From: Panorpa germanica
Lineage: Eukaryota > Arthropoda > Insecta > Mecoptera > Panorpidae
Length of the DNA: 64,000 bases
Reading direction: 5' to 3'
NCBI GenBank assembly: GCA_963678705.1
Contig: OY783204.1
Coordinates: forward strand, 12,844,759 to 12,908,758
Shown here: positions 28,901 through 44,335 of the stretch, piece by piece
Layout of the letters: each line of letters opens with the position of its first letter
Position numbering within the stretch: the first letter of the stretch is position 1
The notes under the pieces: model-generated
Told to the model about the DNA's origin: nothing
Database searches by the model: none
The model's input: only the letters and a program-made list of their open reading frames with translations
Translations under genes and position numbers: made by a program

Positions 28901-31093
28901 GTGTATTAATTGTTATAAGTGATTAAGTGAACAATATATGCGGTTTTCTTGGAAATAGTGATTGATCGTTCATGAACATTCAATGGTAACAAACAAATGG
29001 TAAGTAAGTAGGCATAAGTACAAGTATGTATATAAGATATTTATAGAAATTCAGTGTGCCTTTGTTGATGTCCAGTGGCCAAGTGACCTTCAAAGAATTA
29101 GACCGGCAAAAACCTATAGGTACGTCTACTGCGCTATGGAGAACTATTTTCATTGTCGAACATTATTTTACAAACCGATTACCGTTCCATGAAAAGGCAA
29201 CTATCTAAAGGTTGTCCTCAGCGATATGTAATGGGGACAGAGCTCTGAAACATGGTATTCGACGAGAACTGTGTTTCTCACTCAAAAGGTTGTGTAGACA
29301 TATGTTTTGCCAACGATAATGTGATCCTTATCGGTGCAAATAGTACAGAAACCCTAAAAAGCCGTTCTCGACCTGCTATATATAAAATCTGTAGTTTCTT
29401 AAAGCTACAAAGCTACGAAACAAATACAGTAACAACGAATGATAAACTTGTAACACACCTTGCGCGTGTCACAAGGACGGAATGAAGCTTAAACTCGGCA
29501 ACTATGCCGACACTATACAAGGGGGCATTTATGCTAATAGTTGTGTATTGTGCTTCGGCATGGTATTACAGGATCAATCTTCCAGATCTTCCATGCAAAG
29601 AACTATGTTATTGACGATGACGCGTTGTTGCAGAACTGTATCTACAGAAGTGGTGCAAGTGATATTGGGAACAATTCCTTTAGATTTAAAAATCACTCAT
29701 GCACTTACTCAAGTACAAATTACGCTAGAACTGTAAAAATCAAATTTTGATGATTTAAAATTAATGCGACAAATTTCGAGGATTTAAAGTTAATGCGGCT
29801 GTAGAATAAAAGTCTGGAGACGATACCAAATATATTGCCAAAGAGATGAATGCATATATGCATAAGCTCTGGCAAGACAGATGGGACTTAATACAAAAAA
29901 GAAGACCTACGTATTGGTTTACAAGGACGTTAATATTGCTTTGCAACACAAGTGGTTCCTATCTACTATGTGTGTGATCGGCTCCTGCTACTTTAGGTGA
30001 AAAAAGTGATTAAAAGTGAGAAATTAATTATGGAAAAAAATTAAATAAATTATATAAATACTTTTTCAAACGAAAAGTATTTAAGTTTGTTTTAAATTTG
30101 TGTTAATTTACCCTAAACAAAGTGTTTTTACAAAAGTTTGACAGTTGGAAACCAGTGTTAAAAACGATTTTTTTATTACGCGTACACGCGGTCTTATAAA
30201 CGTAACCCTAAATTTGTAACTTTGATGTTTGATATAAGACATTAATAAGTGCGATAGACAAAAAAAGTGATAATAATTAGGTTAGTGTTAGTGCTAAAAC
30301 ATCAAGTGGTTTAAAATTCAAGAAATTTGTAGAGATATATAAGGAAGACCTCATATAAACACTACAAATATACGGAAGACAAAAGGTTGCCGCCCACTAT
30401 CAAGTAAGTCGAATAACATTGACTATAAATAATATTAAAACACAAGAATTAGTTTATATAAATGCGTGTTTTAAATAATAATGAGAGTGTATTAATTGTT
30501 ATAAGTGATTAAGTGAACAATATATGCGGTTTTCTTGGAAATAGTGATTGATCGTTCATGAACATTCAATGGTAACAAACAAATGGTAAGTAAGTAGGCA
30601 TAAGTACAAGTATGTATATGAGATATTTATAGAAATTCAGTGTGCCTTTGTTGATGTCCGGTGGCCAAGTGACCTTCAAAGAATTAGACCGGCAAAAGCT
30701 ATAGGTACGTCTACTGCGCTATAAAGAACTTTTTTTATTGTCAAACATTATTTTAAAAACCGATTACCGTTCCATGAAAAGGCAACTATCTAAAGGTTGT
30801 CCTCAGCGATCTGTAATGTGGGCCTGAGCTCTGGAACATGGTATTCGAGGAGAACTGTGTTTCTCACTCGAAAGGTTGTGTAGACATATGTTTTGCCAAC
30901 GATAATGTAATCCTTATCGGTGCAAATAGTACAGAAACCATAGAAAGCCGTTCTCGACCTGCTATATATAAAATCTTTAGTTTCTTGAAGCTACAAAGCT
31001 ACAAAGCTACGAAACAAATACAGTAACAACGAATGATAAACTTGTAACACACCTTGCGCGTGTCACAAGGACAGAATGAAGCTTAAACTCGGC
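25991..31093 (+). repeat. R1-derived satellite, right array, first block
   Basis: The array resumes at offset 12 of the unit, counted from the RT remnant start. It left off at offset 603 on the other side of the insert, so about 590 bp of unit sequence occurs on both sides. Unit starts are about 25979 (virtual), 27566, 29153 and 30738. Three of these carry the GTGGG one-base insertion in the RT remnant; the 29153 unit does not. Confidence 0.93.
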
Positions 31094-33245
31094 TTACACG
31101 CGGTCTTATAAACATAACCTCAAATTTGTAACTTTGATGTTTGATATAAGACATTAATAAGTGCGATAGACAAAAAAAGTGATAATAATTAGGTTAGTGT
31201 TAGTGCTAAAACATCAAGTGGTTTAAAATTCAAGAAATCTGTTGAGATATATAAGGAAGACCTCATATAAACACTACAAATATACGGAAGACAAAAGGAT
31301 GCCGCCCACTATCAAGTAAGTCGAATAACATTAACTATAAATAATATTAAAATACAAGAATTAGTTTATATAAATTCGTGTTTTAAATAATAATGAGAGT
31401 GTATTAATTGTTATAAGTGATTAAGTAAACAATATATGCGGTTTTTTTGGAAATAGTGATTGATCGTTCATGAACATTCAATGGTAACAAACAAATGGTA
31501 AGTAAGTAGGCATAAGTACAAGTATGTATATGAGATATTTATAGAAATTCAGTGTGCCTTTGTTGATGTCCGGTGGCCAAGTGACCTTCAAAGAATTAGA
31601 CCGGCAAAAACCTAAAGGTACGTCTACTGCGCTATGGAGAACTATTTTCATTGTCAAACATTATTTTACAAACCGATTACCGTTCCATGAAAAGGCAACT
31701 ATCTAAAGGTTGTCCTCAGCGATCTGTAATGTGGGCCTGAGCTCTGGAACAAGGTATTCGACGAGAACTGTGTTTCTCACTCGAAAGGTTGTGTAGACAT
31801 ATGTTTTGCCAACGATAATGTGATCCTTATCCGTGCAAATAGTACAGAAACCCTAGAAAGCCGTTCTCGACCTGCTATATATAAAATCTGTAGTTTCTTG
31901 AAGCTACAAAGCTACAAAGCTACGAAACAAATACAGTAACAACGAATGATAAACTTGTAACACACCTTGCGCGTGTCACAAGGACGGAATAAGGCTTAAA
32001 CTCGGCAACTATGCCGACACTATACAAGGGGGCATTTATGCTAATAGTTGTGTATTGTGCTTCGGCATGGTATTACAGGATCAATCTTCCAGATCTTCCA
32101 TGCAGAGAACTATGTTATTGACGATGACGCGTTGTTGCAGAACTGTATCTACAGAAGTGGTGCAAGTAATATTGGGGACAATTCCTTTAGATTTAAAAAT
32201 CACTCATGCACTTACTCAAGTACAAATTACGCTAGAACTGAAAAAATCAAATTTTGATGATTTAAAATTAATGCGACACATTTCGAGGATTTAAAGTTAA
32301 TGCGGCTGTAGGATAAAAGTCTAAAGACGATACCAAATATATTGCCAAAGAGATAAATGCATATATGCATAAGCTCTGGCAAGACAGATGGGACTTAATA
32401 CAAAAAGAAAGACCTACGTATTGGTTTACAAGGACGTTAATATTGCTTTGCAAAACAAGTGGTTCCTATCTACTATGTGTGTGATCGGCTCCTGCTACTT
32501 TAGGTGAAAAAATTAATTAAAAGTGAGAAATTAATTATGGAAAAAAATTAAATAAATTATATGAATACTTTTTCAAACGAAAAGTATTTAAGTTTGTTTT
32601 AAATTTGTGTTAATTTACCCTAAACAAAGTGTTTTTACAAAAGTTTGACAGTTGGAAACCAGTGTTAAAAACGAATTTTTCATTACGCGTACACGCGGTC
32701 TTATAAACATAACCTCAAATTTGTAACTTTGATGTTTGATATAAGACATTAATAAGTGCGATAGACAAAAAAAGTGATAATAATTAGGTTAGTGTTAGTG
32801 CTAAAACATCAAGTGGTTTAAAATTCAAGAAATCTGTAGAGATATATAAGGAAGACCTCATATAAACACTAAAAATATACGGAAGACAAAAGGTTGCCGC
32901 CCACTATCAAGTAAGTCGAATAACATTAACTATAAATAATATTAAAACACAAGAATTGGTTTATATAAATGCGTGTTTTAAATAATAATGAGAGTGTATT
33001 AATTGTTATAAGTGATTAAGTGAACAATATATGCGGTTTTCTTGGAAATAGTGATTGATCGTTCATGAACATTCAATGGTAACAAACAAATGGTAAGTAA
33101 GTAGGCATAAGTACAAGTATGTATATAAGATATTTATAGAAATTCAGTGTGCCTTTGTTAATGTCCGGTGGCCAAGTGACCTTCAAAGAATTAGACCGGC
33201 AAAAACCTATAGGTACGTCTACTGCGCTATGGAGAACTATTTTCA
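31094..33245 (+). repeat. Satellite block after an internally deleted unit
   Basis: At 31093/31094 a unit breaks off in the C-terminal remnant and jumps to the ACACGCGG stretch of the next non-coding part. About 673 bp are missing, and the spacing from 30738 to 31651 is only 913 bp. The 31651 unit has a nine-base duplication (TACAAAGC repeated near 31905) also present near 30990, 39822 and 42980. Confidence 0.9.
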
Positions 33246-36200
33246 TTGTCGAACATTATTTTACAAACCGATTACCGTTCCATGAAAAGGCAACTATCTA
33301 AAGGTTGTCCTTAGCGATCTGTAATGGGGCTTGAGCTCTGGAACATTATATTCGACGAGAAATGTGTTTCTCACTCGAAAGGTTGTGTAGACATATGTTT
33401 CGCCAACGATAATGTGATCATTATCAGTGCAAATAGTACAGAAACCCTAGAAAGCCGTTCTCGACCTGCTATATATAAAATCTGTAGTTTCTTGAAGCTA
33501 CAAAGCTACGAAACAAATACAGTAACAACGAATGATAAACTTGTAACACACCTTGAGCGTGTCACAAGGACGGAATGAAGCTTAAACTCGGCAACTATGC
33601 CGACACTATACAAGGGGGCATTTATGCTAATAGTTGTGTATTGTGCTTCGGCATGGTATTACAGGATCAATCTTCCAGATCTTCCATGCAAAGAACTATG
33701 TTATTGACGATGACGCGTTGTTGCAGAACTGTATCAACAGCAGTGGTGCAAGTGATATTGGGGACAATTCCTTTAGATTTAAAAATCACTCATGCACTTA
33801 CTCAAGTACAAATTACGCTTGAACTGAAAAAATCAAATTTTGATGATTTAAAATTATTGTGACAAATTTCGAGGATTTAAAGTTAATGCGGCTGTAGGAT
33901 AAAAGTCTGGAGACGATACCAAATATATTGCCAAAGAGATGAATGCATATATGCATAAGCTCTAACAAGACAGATGGGACTTAATACAAAAAGGAAGACC
34001 TACGTATTGGTTTACAAGGACGTTAATATTGCTTTGCAACTCAAGTGGTTCCTATCTACTATGTGTGTGATCGGCTCCTGCTACTTTAGGTGAAAAAAGT
34101 GATTAAAAGTGAGAAATTATTTATGGAAAAAATTAAATAAATTATATGAATACTTTTTCAAACGAAAAGTATTTAAGTTTGTTTTAAATTTGTGTTAATT
34201 TACCCTAAACAAAGTGTTTTTACAAAAGTTTGACAGTTGGAAACCAGTGTTAAAAACGAATTTTTCATTACGCGTACACTCGGTCTTATAAACATAACCT
34301 CAAATTTGTAACTTTGATGTTTGATATAAGACATTAATAAGTGCGATAGACAAAAAAAGTGATAATAATTAGGTTAGTGTTAGTGCTAAAACATCAAGTG
34401 GTTTAAAATTCAAGAAATCTGTAGAAATATATAAGGAAGACCTCATATAAACACTACAAATATACGGAAGACAAAAGGTTGCCGCCCACTATCAAGTAAG
34501 TCGAATAACATTAACTATAAATAATATTAAAACATAAGAATTAATTAATATAAATTCGTGTTTTAAATAATAATGAGAGTGTATTAATTGTTATAAGTGA
34601 TTAAGTGAACAATATATGCGGTTTTCTTGGAAATAGTGATTGATCGTTCATGAACATTCAATGGTAACAAACAAATGGTAAGTAAGTAGGCATAATTACA
34701 AGTATGTATATGAGATATTTATAGAAATTCAGTGTGCCTTTGTTGATGTCCGGTGGCCAAGTGACCTTCAAAGAATTAGACCGGCAAAAACCTACAGGTA
34801 CGTTTACTGCGCTATGGAAAACTATTTTCATTGTCGAACATTATTTTACAAACCGATTACCGTTCCATGAAAAGGCAACTATCTAAATGTTGTCCTCAGC
34901 GATCTGTAATGTGGGCCTGAGCTCTGGAACATGGTATTCGACGAGAACTGTGTTTCTCACTCGAAAAGTTGTGTAGACATATGTTTTGCTAACGATAATG
35001 TGATCCTTATCGGTGCAAATAGTACAGAAACCCTAGAAAGCCGTTCTCGACCTGCTATATATAAAATCTGTAGTTTCTTAAAGCTACAAAGCTACGAAAC
35101 AAATACAGTAACAACGAATGATAAACTTGTAACACACCTTGCGCGTGTCACAAGGACGAAATGAAACTTAAACTCGGCAACTATGCCGACACTATACAAG
35201 GGGGCATTTATGCTAATAGTTGTGTATTGTGCTTCGGCATGGTATTACAGGATCAATCTTCCAGATCTTCCATGCAAAGAACTATGTTATTGACGATGAC
35301 GCGTTGTTGCAGAACTGTATCTACAGAAGTGGTGCAAGTGATATTGGGGACAATTCCTTTAGATTTAAAAATCACTCATGCACTTACTCAAGTACAAATT
35401 ACGCTAGAACTGTAAAAATCAAATTTTAATGATTTAAAATTAATGCGACAAAATTCGAGGATTTAAAGTTAATGCGGCTGTAGGATAAAAGTCTGGAGAC
35501 GATACCAAATATATTGCCAAAGAGATGAATGCATATATGCATAAGCTCTGGCAAGACAGATGGGACTTAATACAAAAGGGAAGACCTACGTATTGGTTTA
35601 CAAGGACGTTAATATTGCTTTGCAACACAAGTGGTTCCTATCTACTATGTGTGTGATCGGCTCCTGCTAAATTAGGTGAAAAAAGTGAGAAATTAATTAT
35701 GGAAAAAAATTAAATAAATTATATGAATACTTTTTCAAACAAAAAGTATTTAAGTTTGTTTTAAATTTGTGTTAATTTACCCTAAACAAAGTGTTTTTAC
35801 AAAAGTTTGACAGTTGAAAACCAGTGTTAAAAACGAATTTTTCATTACGCGTACACGCGGTCTTATAAACATAACCTCAAATTTGTAACTTTGATGTTTG
35901 ATATAAGACATTAATAAGTGCAATAGACAAAAAAAGTGATAATAATTAGGTTAGTGTTAGTGCTAAAACATCAAGTGGTTTAAAATTCAAGAAATCTGTA
36001 GAAATATATAAGGAAGACCTCATATAAACACTACAAATATACGGAAGACAAAAGGTTGCCGCCCACTATCAAGTAAGTCGAATAACATTAACTATAAATA
36101 ATATTAAAACACAAGAATTGGTTTATATAAATGCGTGTTTTAAATAATAATGAGAGTGTATTAATTGTTATAAGTGATTAAGTGAACAATATATGCGGTT

Positions 36201-39200
36201 TTCTTGGAAATAGTGATTGATCGTTCATGAACATTCAATGGTAACAAACAAATGGTAAGTAAGTAGGCATAAGTACAAGTATGTATATAAGATATTTATA
36301 GAAATTCAGTGTGCCTTTGTTAATGTCCGGTGGCCAAGTGACCTTCAAAGAATTAGACCGGCAAAAACCTATAGGTACGTCTACTGCGCTATGGAGAACT
36401 ATTTTCATTGTCGAACATTATTTTACAAACCGATTACCGTTCCATGAAAAGGCAACTATCTAAAGGTTGTCCTTAGCGATCTGTAATGGGGCTTTAACTC
36501 TGGAACATTATATTCGACGAGAAATGTGTTTCTCACTCGAAAGGTTGTGTAGACATATGTTTCGCCAACGATAATGTGATCATTATCAGTGCAAATAGTA
36601 CAGAAACCCTAGAAAGCCGTTCTCGACCTGCTATATATAAAATCTGTAGTTTCTTGAAGCTACAAAGCTACGAAACAAATACAGTAACAACGAATGATAA
36701 ACTTGTAACACACCTTGAGCGTGTCACAAGGACGGAATGAAGCTTAAACTCGGCAACTATGCCGACACTATACAAGGGGGCATTTATGCTAATAGTTGTG
36801 TATTGTGCTTCGGCATGGTATTACAGGATCAATCTTCCAGATCTTCCATGCAAAGAACTATGTTATTGACGATGACGCGTTGTTGCAGAACTGTATCAAC
36901 AGCAGTGGTGCAAGTGATATTGGGGACAATTCCTTTAGATTTAAAAATCACTCATGCACTTACTCAAGTACAAATTACGCTTGAACTGAAAAAATCAAAT
37001 TTTGATGATTTAAAATTATTGTGACAAATTTCGAGGATTTAAAGTTAATGCGGCTGTAGGATAAAAGTCTGGAGACGATACCAAATATATTGCCAAAGAG
37101 ATGAATGCATATATGCATAAGCTCTAACAAGACAGATGGGACTTAATACAAAAAGGAAGACCTACGTATTGGTTTACAAGGACGTTAATATTGCTTTGCA
37201 ACTCAAGTGGTTCCTATCTACTATGTGTGTGATCGGCTCCTGCTACTTTAGGTGAAAAAAGTGATTAAAAGTGAGAAATTATTTATGGAAAAAATTAAAT
37301 AAATTATATGAATACTTTTTCAAACGAAAAGTATTTAAGTTTGTTTTAAATTTGTGTTAATTTACCCTAAACAAAGTGTTTTTACAAAAGTTTGACAGTT
37401 GGAAACCAGTGTTAAAAACGAATTTTTCATTACGCGTACACTCGGTCTTATAAACATAACCTCAAATTTGTAACTTTGATGTTTGATATAAGACATTAAT
37501 AAGTGCGATAGACAAAAAAAGTGATAATAATTAGGTTAGTGTTAGTGCTAAAACATCAAGTGGTTTAAAATTCAAGAAATCTGTAGAAATATATAAGGAA
37601 GACCTCATATAAACACTACAAATATACGGAAGACAAAAGGTTGCCGCCCACTATCAAGTAAGTCGAATAACATTAACTATAAATAATATTAAAACATAAG
37701 AATTAATTAATATAAATTCGTGTTTTAAATAATAATGAGAGTGTATTAATTGTTATAAGTGATTAAGTGAACAATATATGCGGTTTTCTTGGAAATAGTG
37801 ATTGATCGTTCATGAACATTCAATGGTAACAAACAAATGGTAAGTAAGTAGGCATAATTACAAGTATGTATATGAGATATTTATAGAAATTCAGTGTGCC
37901 TTTGTTGATGTCCGGTGGCCAAGTGACCTTCAAAGAATTAGACCGGCAAAAACCTACAGGTACGTTTACTGCGCTATGGAAAACTATTTTCATTGTCGAA
38001 CATTATTTTACAAACCGATTACCGTTCCATGAAAAGGCAACTATCTAAATGTTGTCCTCAGCGATCTGTAATGTGGGCCTGAGCTCTGGAACATGGTATT
38101 CGACGAGAACTGTGTTTCTCACTCGAAAAGTTGTGTAGACATATGTTTTGCTAACGATAATGTGATCCTTATCGGTGCAAATAGTACAGAAACCCTAGAA
38201 AGCCGTTCTCGACCTGCTATATATAAAATCTGTAGTTTCTTAAAGCTACAAAGCTACGAAACAAATACAGTAACAACGAATGATAAACTTGTAACACACC
38301 TTGCGCGTGTCACAAGGACGAAATGAAACTTAAACTCGGCAACTATGCCGACACTATACAAGGGGGCATTTATGCTAATAGTTGTGTATTGTGCTTCGGC
38401 ATGGTATTACAGGATCAATCTTCCAGATCTTCCATGCAAAGAACTATGTTATTGACGATGACGCGTTGTTGCAGAACTGTATCTACAGAAGTGGTGCAAG
38501 TGATATTGGGGACAATTCCTTTAGATTTAAAAATCACTCATGCACTTACTCAAGTACAAATTACGCTAGAACTGTAAAAATCAAATTTTAATGATTTAAA
38601 ATTAATGCGACAAAATTCGAGGATTTAAAGTTAATGCGGCTGTAGGATAAAAGTCTGGAGACGATACCAAATATATTGCCAAAGAGATGAATGCATATAT
38701 GCATAAGCTCTGGCAAGACAGATGGGACTTAATACAAAAGGGAAGACCTACGTATTGGTTTACAAGGACGTTAATATTGCTTTGCAACACAAGTGGTTCC
38801 TATCTACTATGTGTGTGATCGGCTCCTGCTAAATTAGGTGAAAAAAGTGAGAAATTAATTATGGAAAAAAATTAAATAAATTATATGAATACTTTTTCAA
38901 ACAAAAAGTATTTAAGTTTGTTTTAAATTTGTGTTAATTTACCCTAAACAAAGTGTTTTTACAAAAGTTTGACAGTTGAAAACCAGTGTTAAAAACGAAT
39001 TTTTCATTACGCGTACACGCGGTCTTATAAACATAACCTCAAATTTGTAACTTTGATGTTTGATATAAGACATTAATAAGTGCAATAGACAAAAAAAGTG
39101 ATAATAATTAGGTTAGTGTTAGTGCTAAAACATCAAGTGGTTTAAAATTCAAGAAATCTGTAGAGATATATAAGGAAGACCTCATATAAACACTACAAAT

Positions 39201-42200
39201 ATACGGAAGACAAAAGGTTGCCGCCCACTATCAAGTAAGTCGAATAACATTAACTATAAATAATATTAAAACACAAGAAATAGTTTATAATAATGCGTGT
39301 TTTAAATAATAATGAGAGTGTATTAATTGTTATAAGTGATTAAGTGAACAATATATGCGGTTTTCTTGGAAATAGTGATTGATCGTTCATGAACATTCAA
39401 TGGTAACAAACAAATGGTAAGTAAGTAGGCATAAGTACAATTATGTATATGAGATATTTATAGAAATTCAGTGTGCCTTTGTTGATGTCCGGTGGCCAAG
39501 TGACCTTCAAAGAATTAGACCGGCAAAAACCTATAGGTACGTCTACTGCGCTATGAAGAACTATTTTCATTGTCGAACATTATTTTACAAACCGATTACC
39601 GTTCCATGAAAAGGCAACTATCTAAAGGTTGTCCTCAGCGATCTGTAATGTGGGCCTGAGCACTGGAACATGGTATTCGACGAGAACTGTGTTTCTCACT
39701 CGAAAGGTTGTGTAGACATATGTTTTGCCAACGATAATGTGATCCTTATCGGTGCAAATAGTACAGAAACCCTAGAAAGCCGTTCTCGACCTGCTATATA
39801 TAAAATCTGTAGTTTCTTGAAGCTACAAAGCTACAAAGCTACGAAACAAATACAGTAACAACGAATGATAAACTTGTAACACACCTTGCGCGTGTCACAA
39901 GGACAGAATGAAGCTTAAACTCGGCAACTATGCCGACACTATACAAGGGGGCATTTATGCTAATAGTTGTGTATTGTGCTTCGGCATGGTATTACAGGAT
40001 CAATCTTCCAGATCTTCCATGCAAAGAACTATGTTATTGACGATGACGCGTTGTTGCAGAACTGTATCTACAGAAGTGGTGCAAGTGATATTGGGGACAA
40101 TTCCTTTAGATTTAAAAATCACTCATGCACTTACTCAAGTACAAATTACGCTAGAACTGTAAAAATCAAATTTTGATGATTTAAAATTAATGCGACAAAT
40201 TTCGAGGATTTAAAGTTAATGCGGCTGTAGGATAAAAGTCTGGAGACGATACCAAATATATTGCCAAAGAGATGAATGCATATATGCATAAGCTCTAACA
40301 AGACAGATGGGACTTAATACAAAAAGGAAGACCTACGTATTGGTTTACAAGGACGTTAATATTGCTTTGCAACTCAAGTGGTTCCTATCTACTATGTGTG
40401 TGATCGGCTCCTGCTACTTTAGGTGAAAAAAGTGATTAAAAGTGAGAAATTATTTATGGAAAAAATTAAATAAATTATATGAATACTTTTTCAAACGAAA
40501 AGTATTTAAGTTTGTTTTAAATTTGTGTTAATTTACCCTAAACAAAGTGTTTTTACAAAAGTTTGACAGTTGGAAACCAGTGTTAAAAACGAATTTTTCA
40601 TTACGCGTACACTCGGTCTTATAAACATAACCTCAAATTTGTAACTTTGATGTTTGATATAAGACATTAATAAGTGCGATAGACAAAAAAAGTGATAATA
40701 ATTAGGTTAGTGTTAGTGCTAAAACATCAAGTGGTTTAAAATTCAAGAAATCTGTAGAAATATATAAGGAAGACCTCATATAAACACTACAAATATACGG
40801 AAGACAAAAGGTTGCCGCCCACTATCAAGTAAGTCGAATAACATTAACTATAAATAATATTAAAACATAAGAATTAATTAATATAAATTCGTGTTTTAAA
40901 TAATAATGAGAGTGTATTAATTGTTATAAGTGATTAAGTGAACAATATATGCGGTTTTCTTGGAAATAGTGATTGATCGTTCATGAACATTCAATGGTAA
41001 CAAACAAATGGTAAGTAAGTAGGCATAATTACAAGTATGTATATGAGATATTTATAGAAATTCAGTGTGCCTTTGTTGATGTCCGGTGGCCAAGTGACCT
41101 TCAAAGAATTAGACCGGCAAAAACCTACAGGTACGTTTACTGCGCTATGGAAAACTATTTTCATTGTCGAACATTATTTTACAAACCGATTACCGTTCCA
41201 TGAAGAGGCAACTATCTAAATGTTGTCCTCAGCGATCTGTAATGTGGGCCTGAGCTCTGGAACATGGTATTCGACGAGAACTGTGTTTCTCACTCGAAAA
41301 GTTGTGTAGACATATGTTTTGCTAACGATAATGTGATCCTTATCGGTGCAAATAGTACAGAAACCCTAGAAAGCCGTTCTCGACCTGCTATATATAAAAT
41401 CTGTAGTTTCTTAAAGCTACAAAGCTACGAAACAAATACAGTAACAACGAATGATAAACTTGTAACACACCTTGCGCGTGTCACAAGGACGAAATGAAAC
41501 TTAAACTCGGCAACTATGCCGACACTATACAAGGGGGCATTTATGCTAATAGTTGTGTATTGTGCTTCGGCATGGTATTACAGGATCAATCTTCCAGATC
41601 TTCCATGCAAAGAACTATGTTATTGACGATGACGCGTTGTTGCAGAACTGTATCTACAGAAGTGGTGCAAGTGATATTGGGGACAATTCCTTTAGATTTA
41701 AAAATCACTCATGCACTTACTCAAGTACAAATTACGCTAGAACTTTAAAAATCAAATTTTAATGATTTAAAATTAATGCGACAAAATTCGAGGATTTAAA
41801 GTTAATGCGGCTGTAGGATAAAAGTCTGGAGACGATACCAAATATATTGCCAAAGAGATGAATGCATATATGCATAAGCTCTGGCAAGACAGATGGGACT
41901 TAATACAAAAGGGAAGACCTACGTATTGGTTTACAAGGACGTTAATATTGCTTTGCAACACAAGTGGTTCCTATCTACTATGTGTGTGATCGGCTCCTGC
42001 TAAATTAGGTGAAAAAAGTGAGAAATTAATTATGGAAAAAAATTAAATAAATTATATGAATACTTTTTCAAACAAAAAGTATTTAAGTTTGTTTTAAATT
42101 TGTGTTAATTTACCCTAAACAAAGTGTTTTTACAAAAGTTTGACAGTTGAAAACCAGTGTTAAAAACGAATTTTTCATTACGCGTACACGCGGTCTTATA

Positions 42201-44335
42201 AACATAACCTCAAATTTGTAACTTTGATGTTTGATATAAGACATTAATAAGTGCAATAGACAAAAAAAGTGATAATAATTAGGTTAGTGTTAGTGCTAAA
42301 ACATCAAGTGGTTTAAAATTCAAGAAATCTGTAGAGATATATAAGGAAGACCTCATATAAACACTACAAATATACGGAAGACAAAAGGTTGCCGCCCACT
42401 ATCAAGTAAGTCGAATAACATTAACTATAAATAATATTAAAACACAAGAAATAGTTTATAATAATGCGTGTTTTAAATAATAATGAGAGTGTATTAATTG
42501 TTATAAGTGATTAAGTGAACAATATATGCGGTTTTCTTGGAAATAGTGATTGATCGTTCATGAACATTCAATGGTAACAAACAAATGGTAAGTAAGTAGG
42601 CATAAGTACAATTATGTATATGAGATATTTATAGAAATTCAGTGTGCCTTTGTTGATGTCCGGTGGCCAAGTGACCTTCAAAGAATTAGACCGGCAAAAA
42701 CCTATAGGTACGTCTACTGCGCTATGAAGAACTATTTTCATTGTCGAACATTATTTTACAAACCGATTACCGTTCCATGAAAAGGCAACTATCTAAAGGT
42801 TGTCCTCAGCGATCTGTAATGTGGGCCTGAGCACTGGAACATGGTATTCGACGAGAACTGTGTTTCTCACTCGAAAGGTTGTGTAGACATATGTTTTGCC
42901 AACGATAATGTGATCCTTATCGGTGCAAATAGTACAGAAACCCTAGAAAGCCGTTCTCGACCTGCTATATATAAAATCTGTAGTTTCTTGAAGCTACAAA
43001 GCTACAAAGCTACGAAACAAATACAGTAACAACGAATGATAAACTTGTAACACACCTTGCGCGTGTCACAAGGACAGAATGAAGCTTAAACTCGGCAACT
43101 ATGCCGACACTATACAAGGGGGCATTTATGCTAATAGTTGTGTATTGTGCTTCGGCATGGTATTACAGGATCAATCTTCCAGATCTTCCATGCAAAGAAC
43201 TATGTTATTGACGATGACGCGTTGTTGCAGAACTGTATCTACAGAAGTGGTGCAAGTGATATTGGGGACAATTCCTTTAGATTTAAAAATCACTCATGCA
43301 CTTACTCAAGTACAAATTACGCTAGAACTGTAAAAATCAAATTTTGATGATTTAAAATTAATGCGACAAATTTCGAGGATTTAAAGTTAATGCGGCTGTA
43401 GGATAAAAGTCTGGAGACGATACCAAACATATTGCCAAAGAGATGAATGCATATATGCATAAGCTCTGGCAAGACAGATGGGACTTAATACAAAAAGGAA
43501 GACTTACGTATTGGTTTACAAGGACGTTAATATTGCTTTGCAATACAAGTTGTTCCTATCTACTATGTGTGTGATCGGCTCCTGCTACTTTAGGTGAAAA
43601 AAGTGATTAAAAGTGAGAAATTAATTATGGAAAAAAATTAAATAAATTATATGAATACTTTTTCAAACGAAAAGTATTTAAGTTTGTTTTAAATTTGTGT
43701 TAATTTACCCTAAACAAAGTGTTTTTACAAAAGTTTGACAGTTGGAAACCAGTGTTAAAAACGAATTATTCATTACGCTTACACGCCGTCTTATAAACAT
43801 AACCTCAAATTTGTAACTTTGATGTTTGATATAAGACATTAATAAGTGCGATAGACAAAAAAAGTGATAATAATTAGGTTAGTGTTAGTGCTAAAACATC
43901 AAGTGGTTTAAAATTCAAGAAATCTGTAGAGATATATAAGGTAGACCTCATATAAACACTACAAATATACGGAAGACAAAAGGTTGCCGCCCACTATCAA
44001 GTAAGTCGAATAACATTAACTATAAATAATATTAAAACACAAGAAATAGTTTATAATAATGCGTGTTTTAAGTAATAATGAGAGTGTATTAATTGTTATA
44101 AGTGATTAAGTGAACAATATATGCGGTTTTCTTGGAAATAGTGATTGATCGTTCATGAACATTCAATGGTAACAAACAAATGGTAAGTAAGTAGGCATAA
44201 GTACAAGTATGTATATGAGATATTTATAGAAATTCAGTGTGCCTTTGTTGATGGCAGGTGGCCAAGTGACCTTCAAAGAATTAGACCGGCAAAAACCTAT
44301 AGGTACGTCTACTGCGCTATGGAGAACTATTTTAA
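33246..44335 (+). repeat. Satellite block with a dimeric higher-order repeat
   Basis: Unit starts are about 33246, 34831, 36408, 37993, 39570, 41164 and 42741. Units at 34831, 37993 and 41164 share private variants (TCGAAAAGTTG, GACGAAATGAAAC, AATTAATTAATATAAATTC). The 33246/36408 pair shares others (GTCATTATCAGTGC, ATCAACAGCAG, CTCTAACAAGAC), and 39570/42741 share a nine-base duplication. The dimer period is 3162 bp, then 3171 bp. The 39570 unit looks hybrid: its 5' part matches 42741 and its 3' part matches 33246. Confidence 0.85.
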
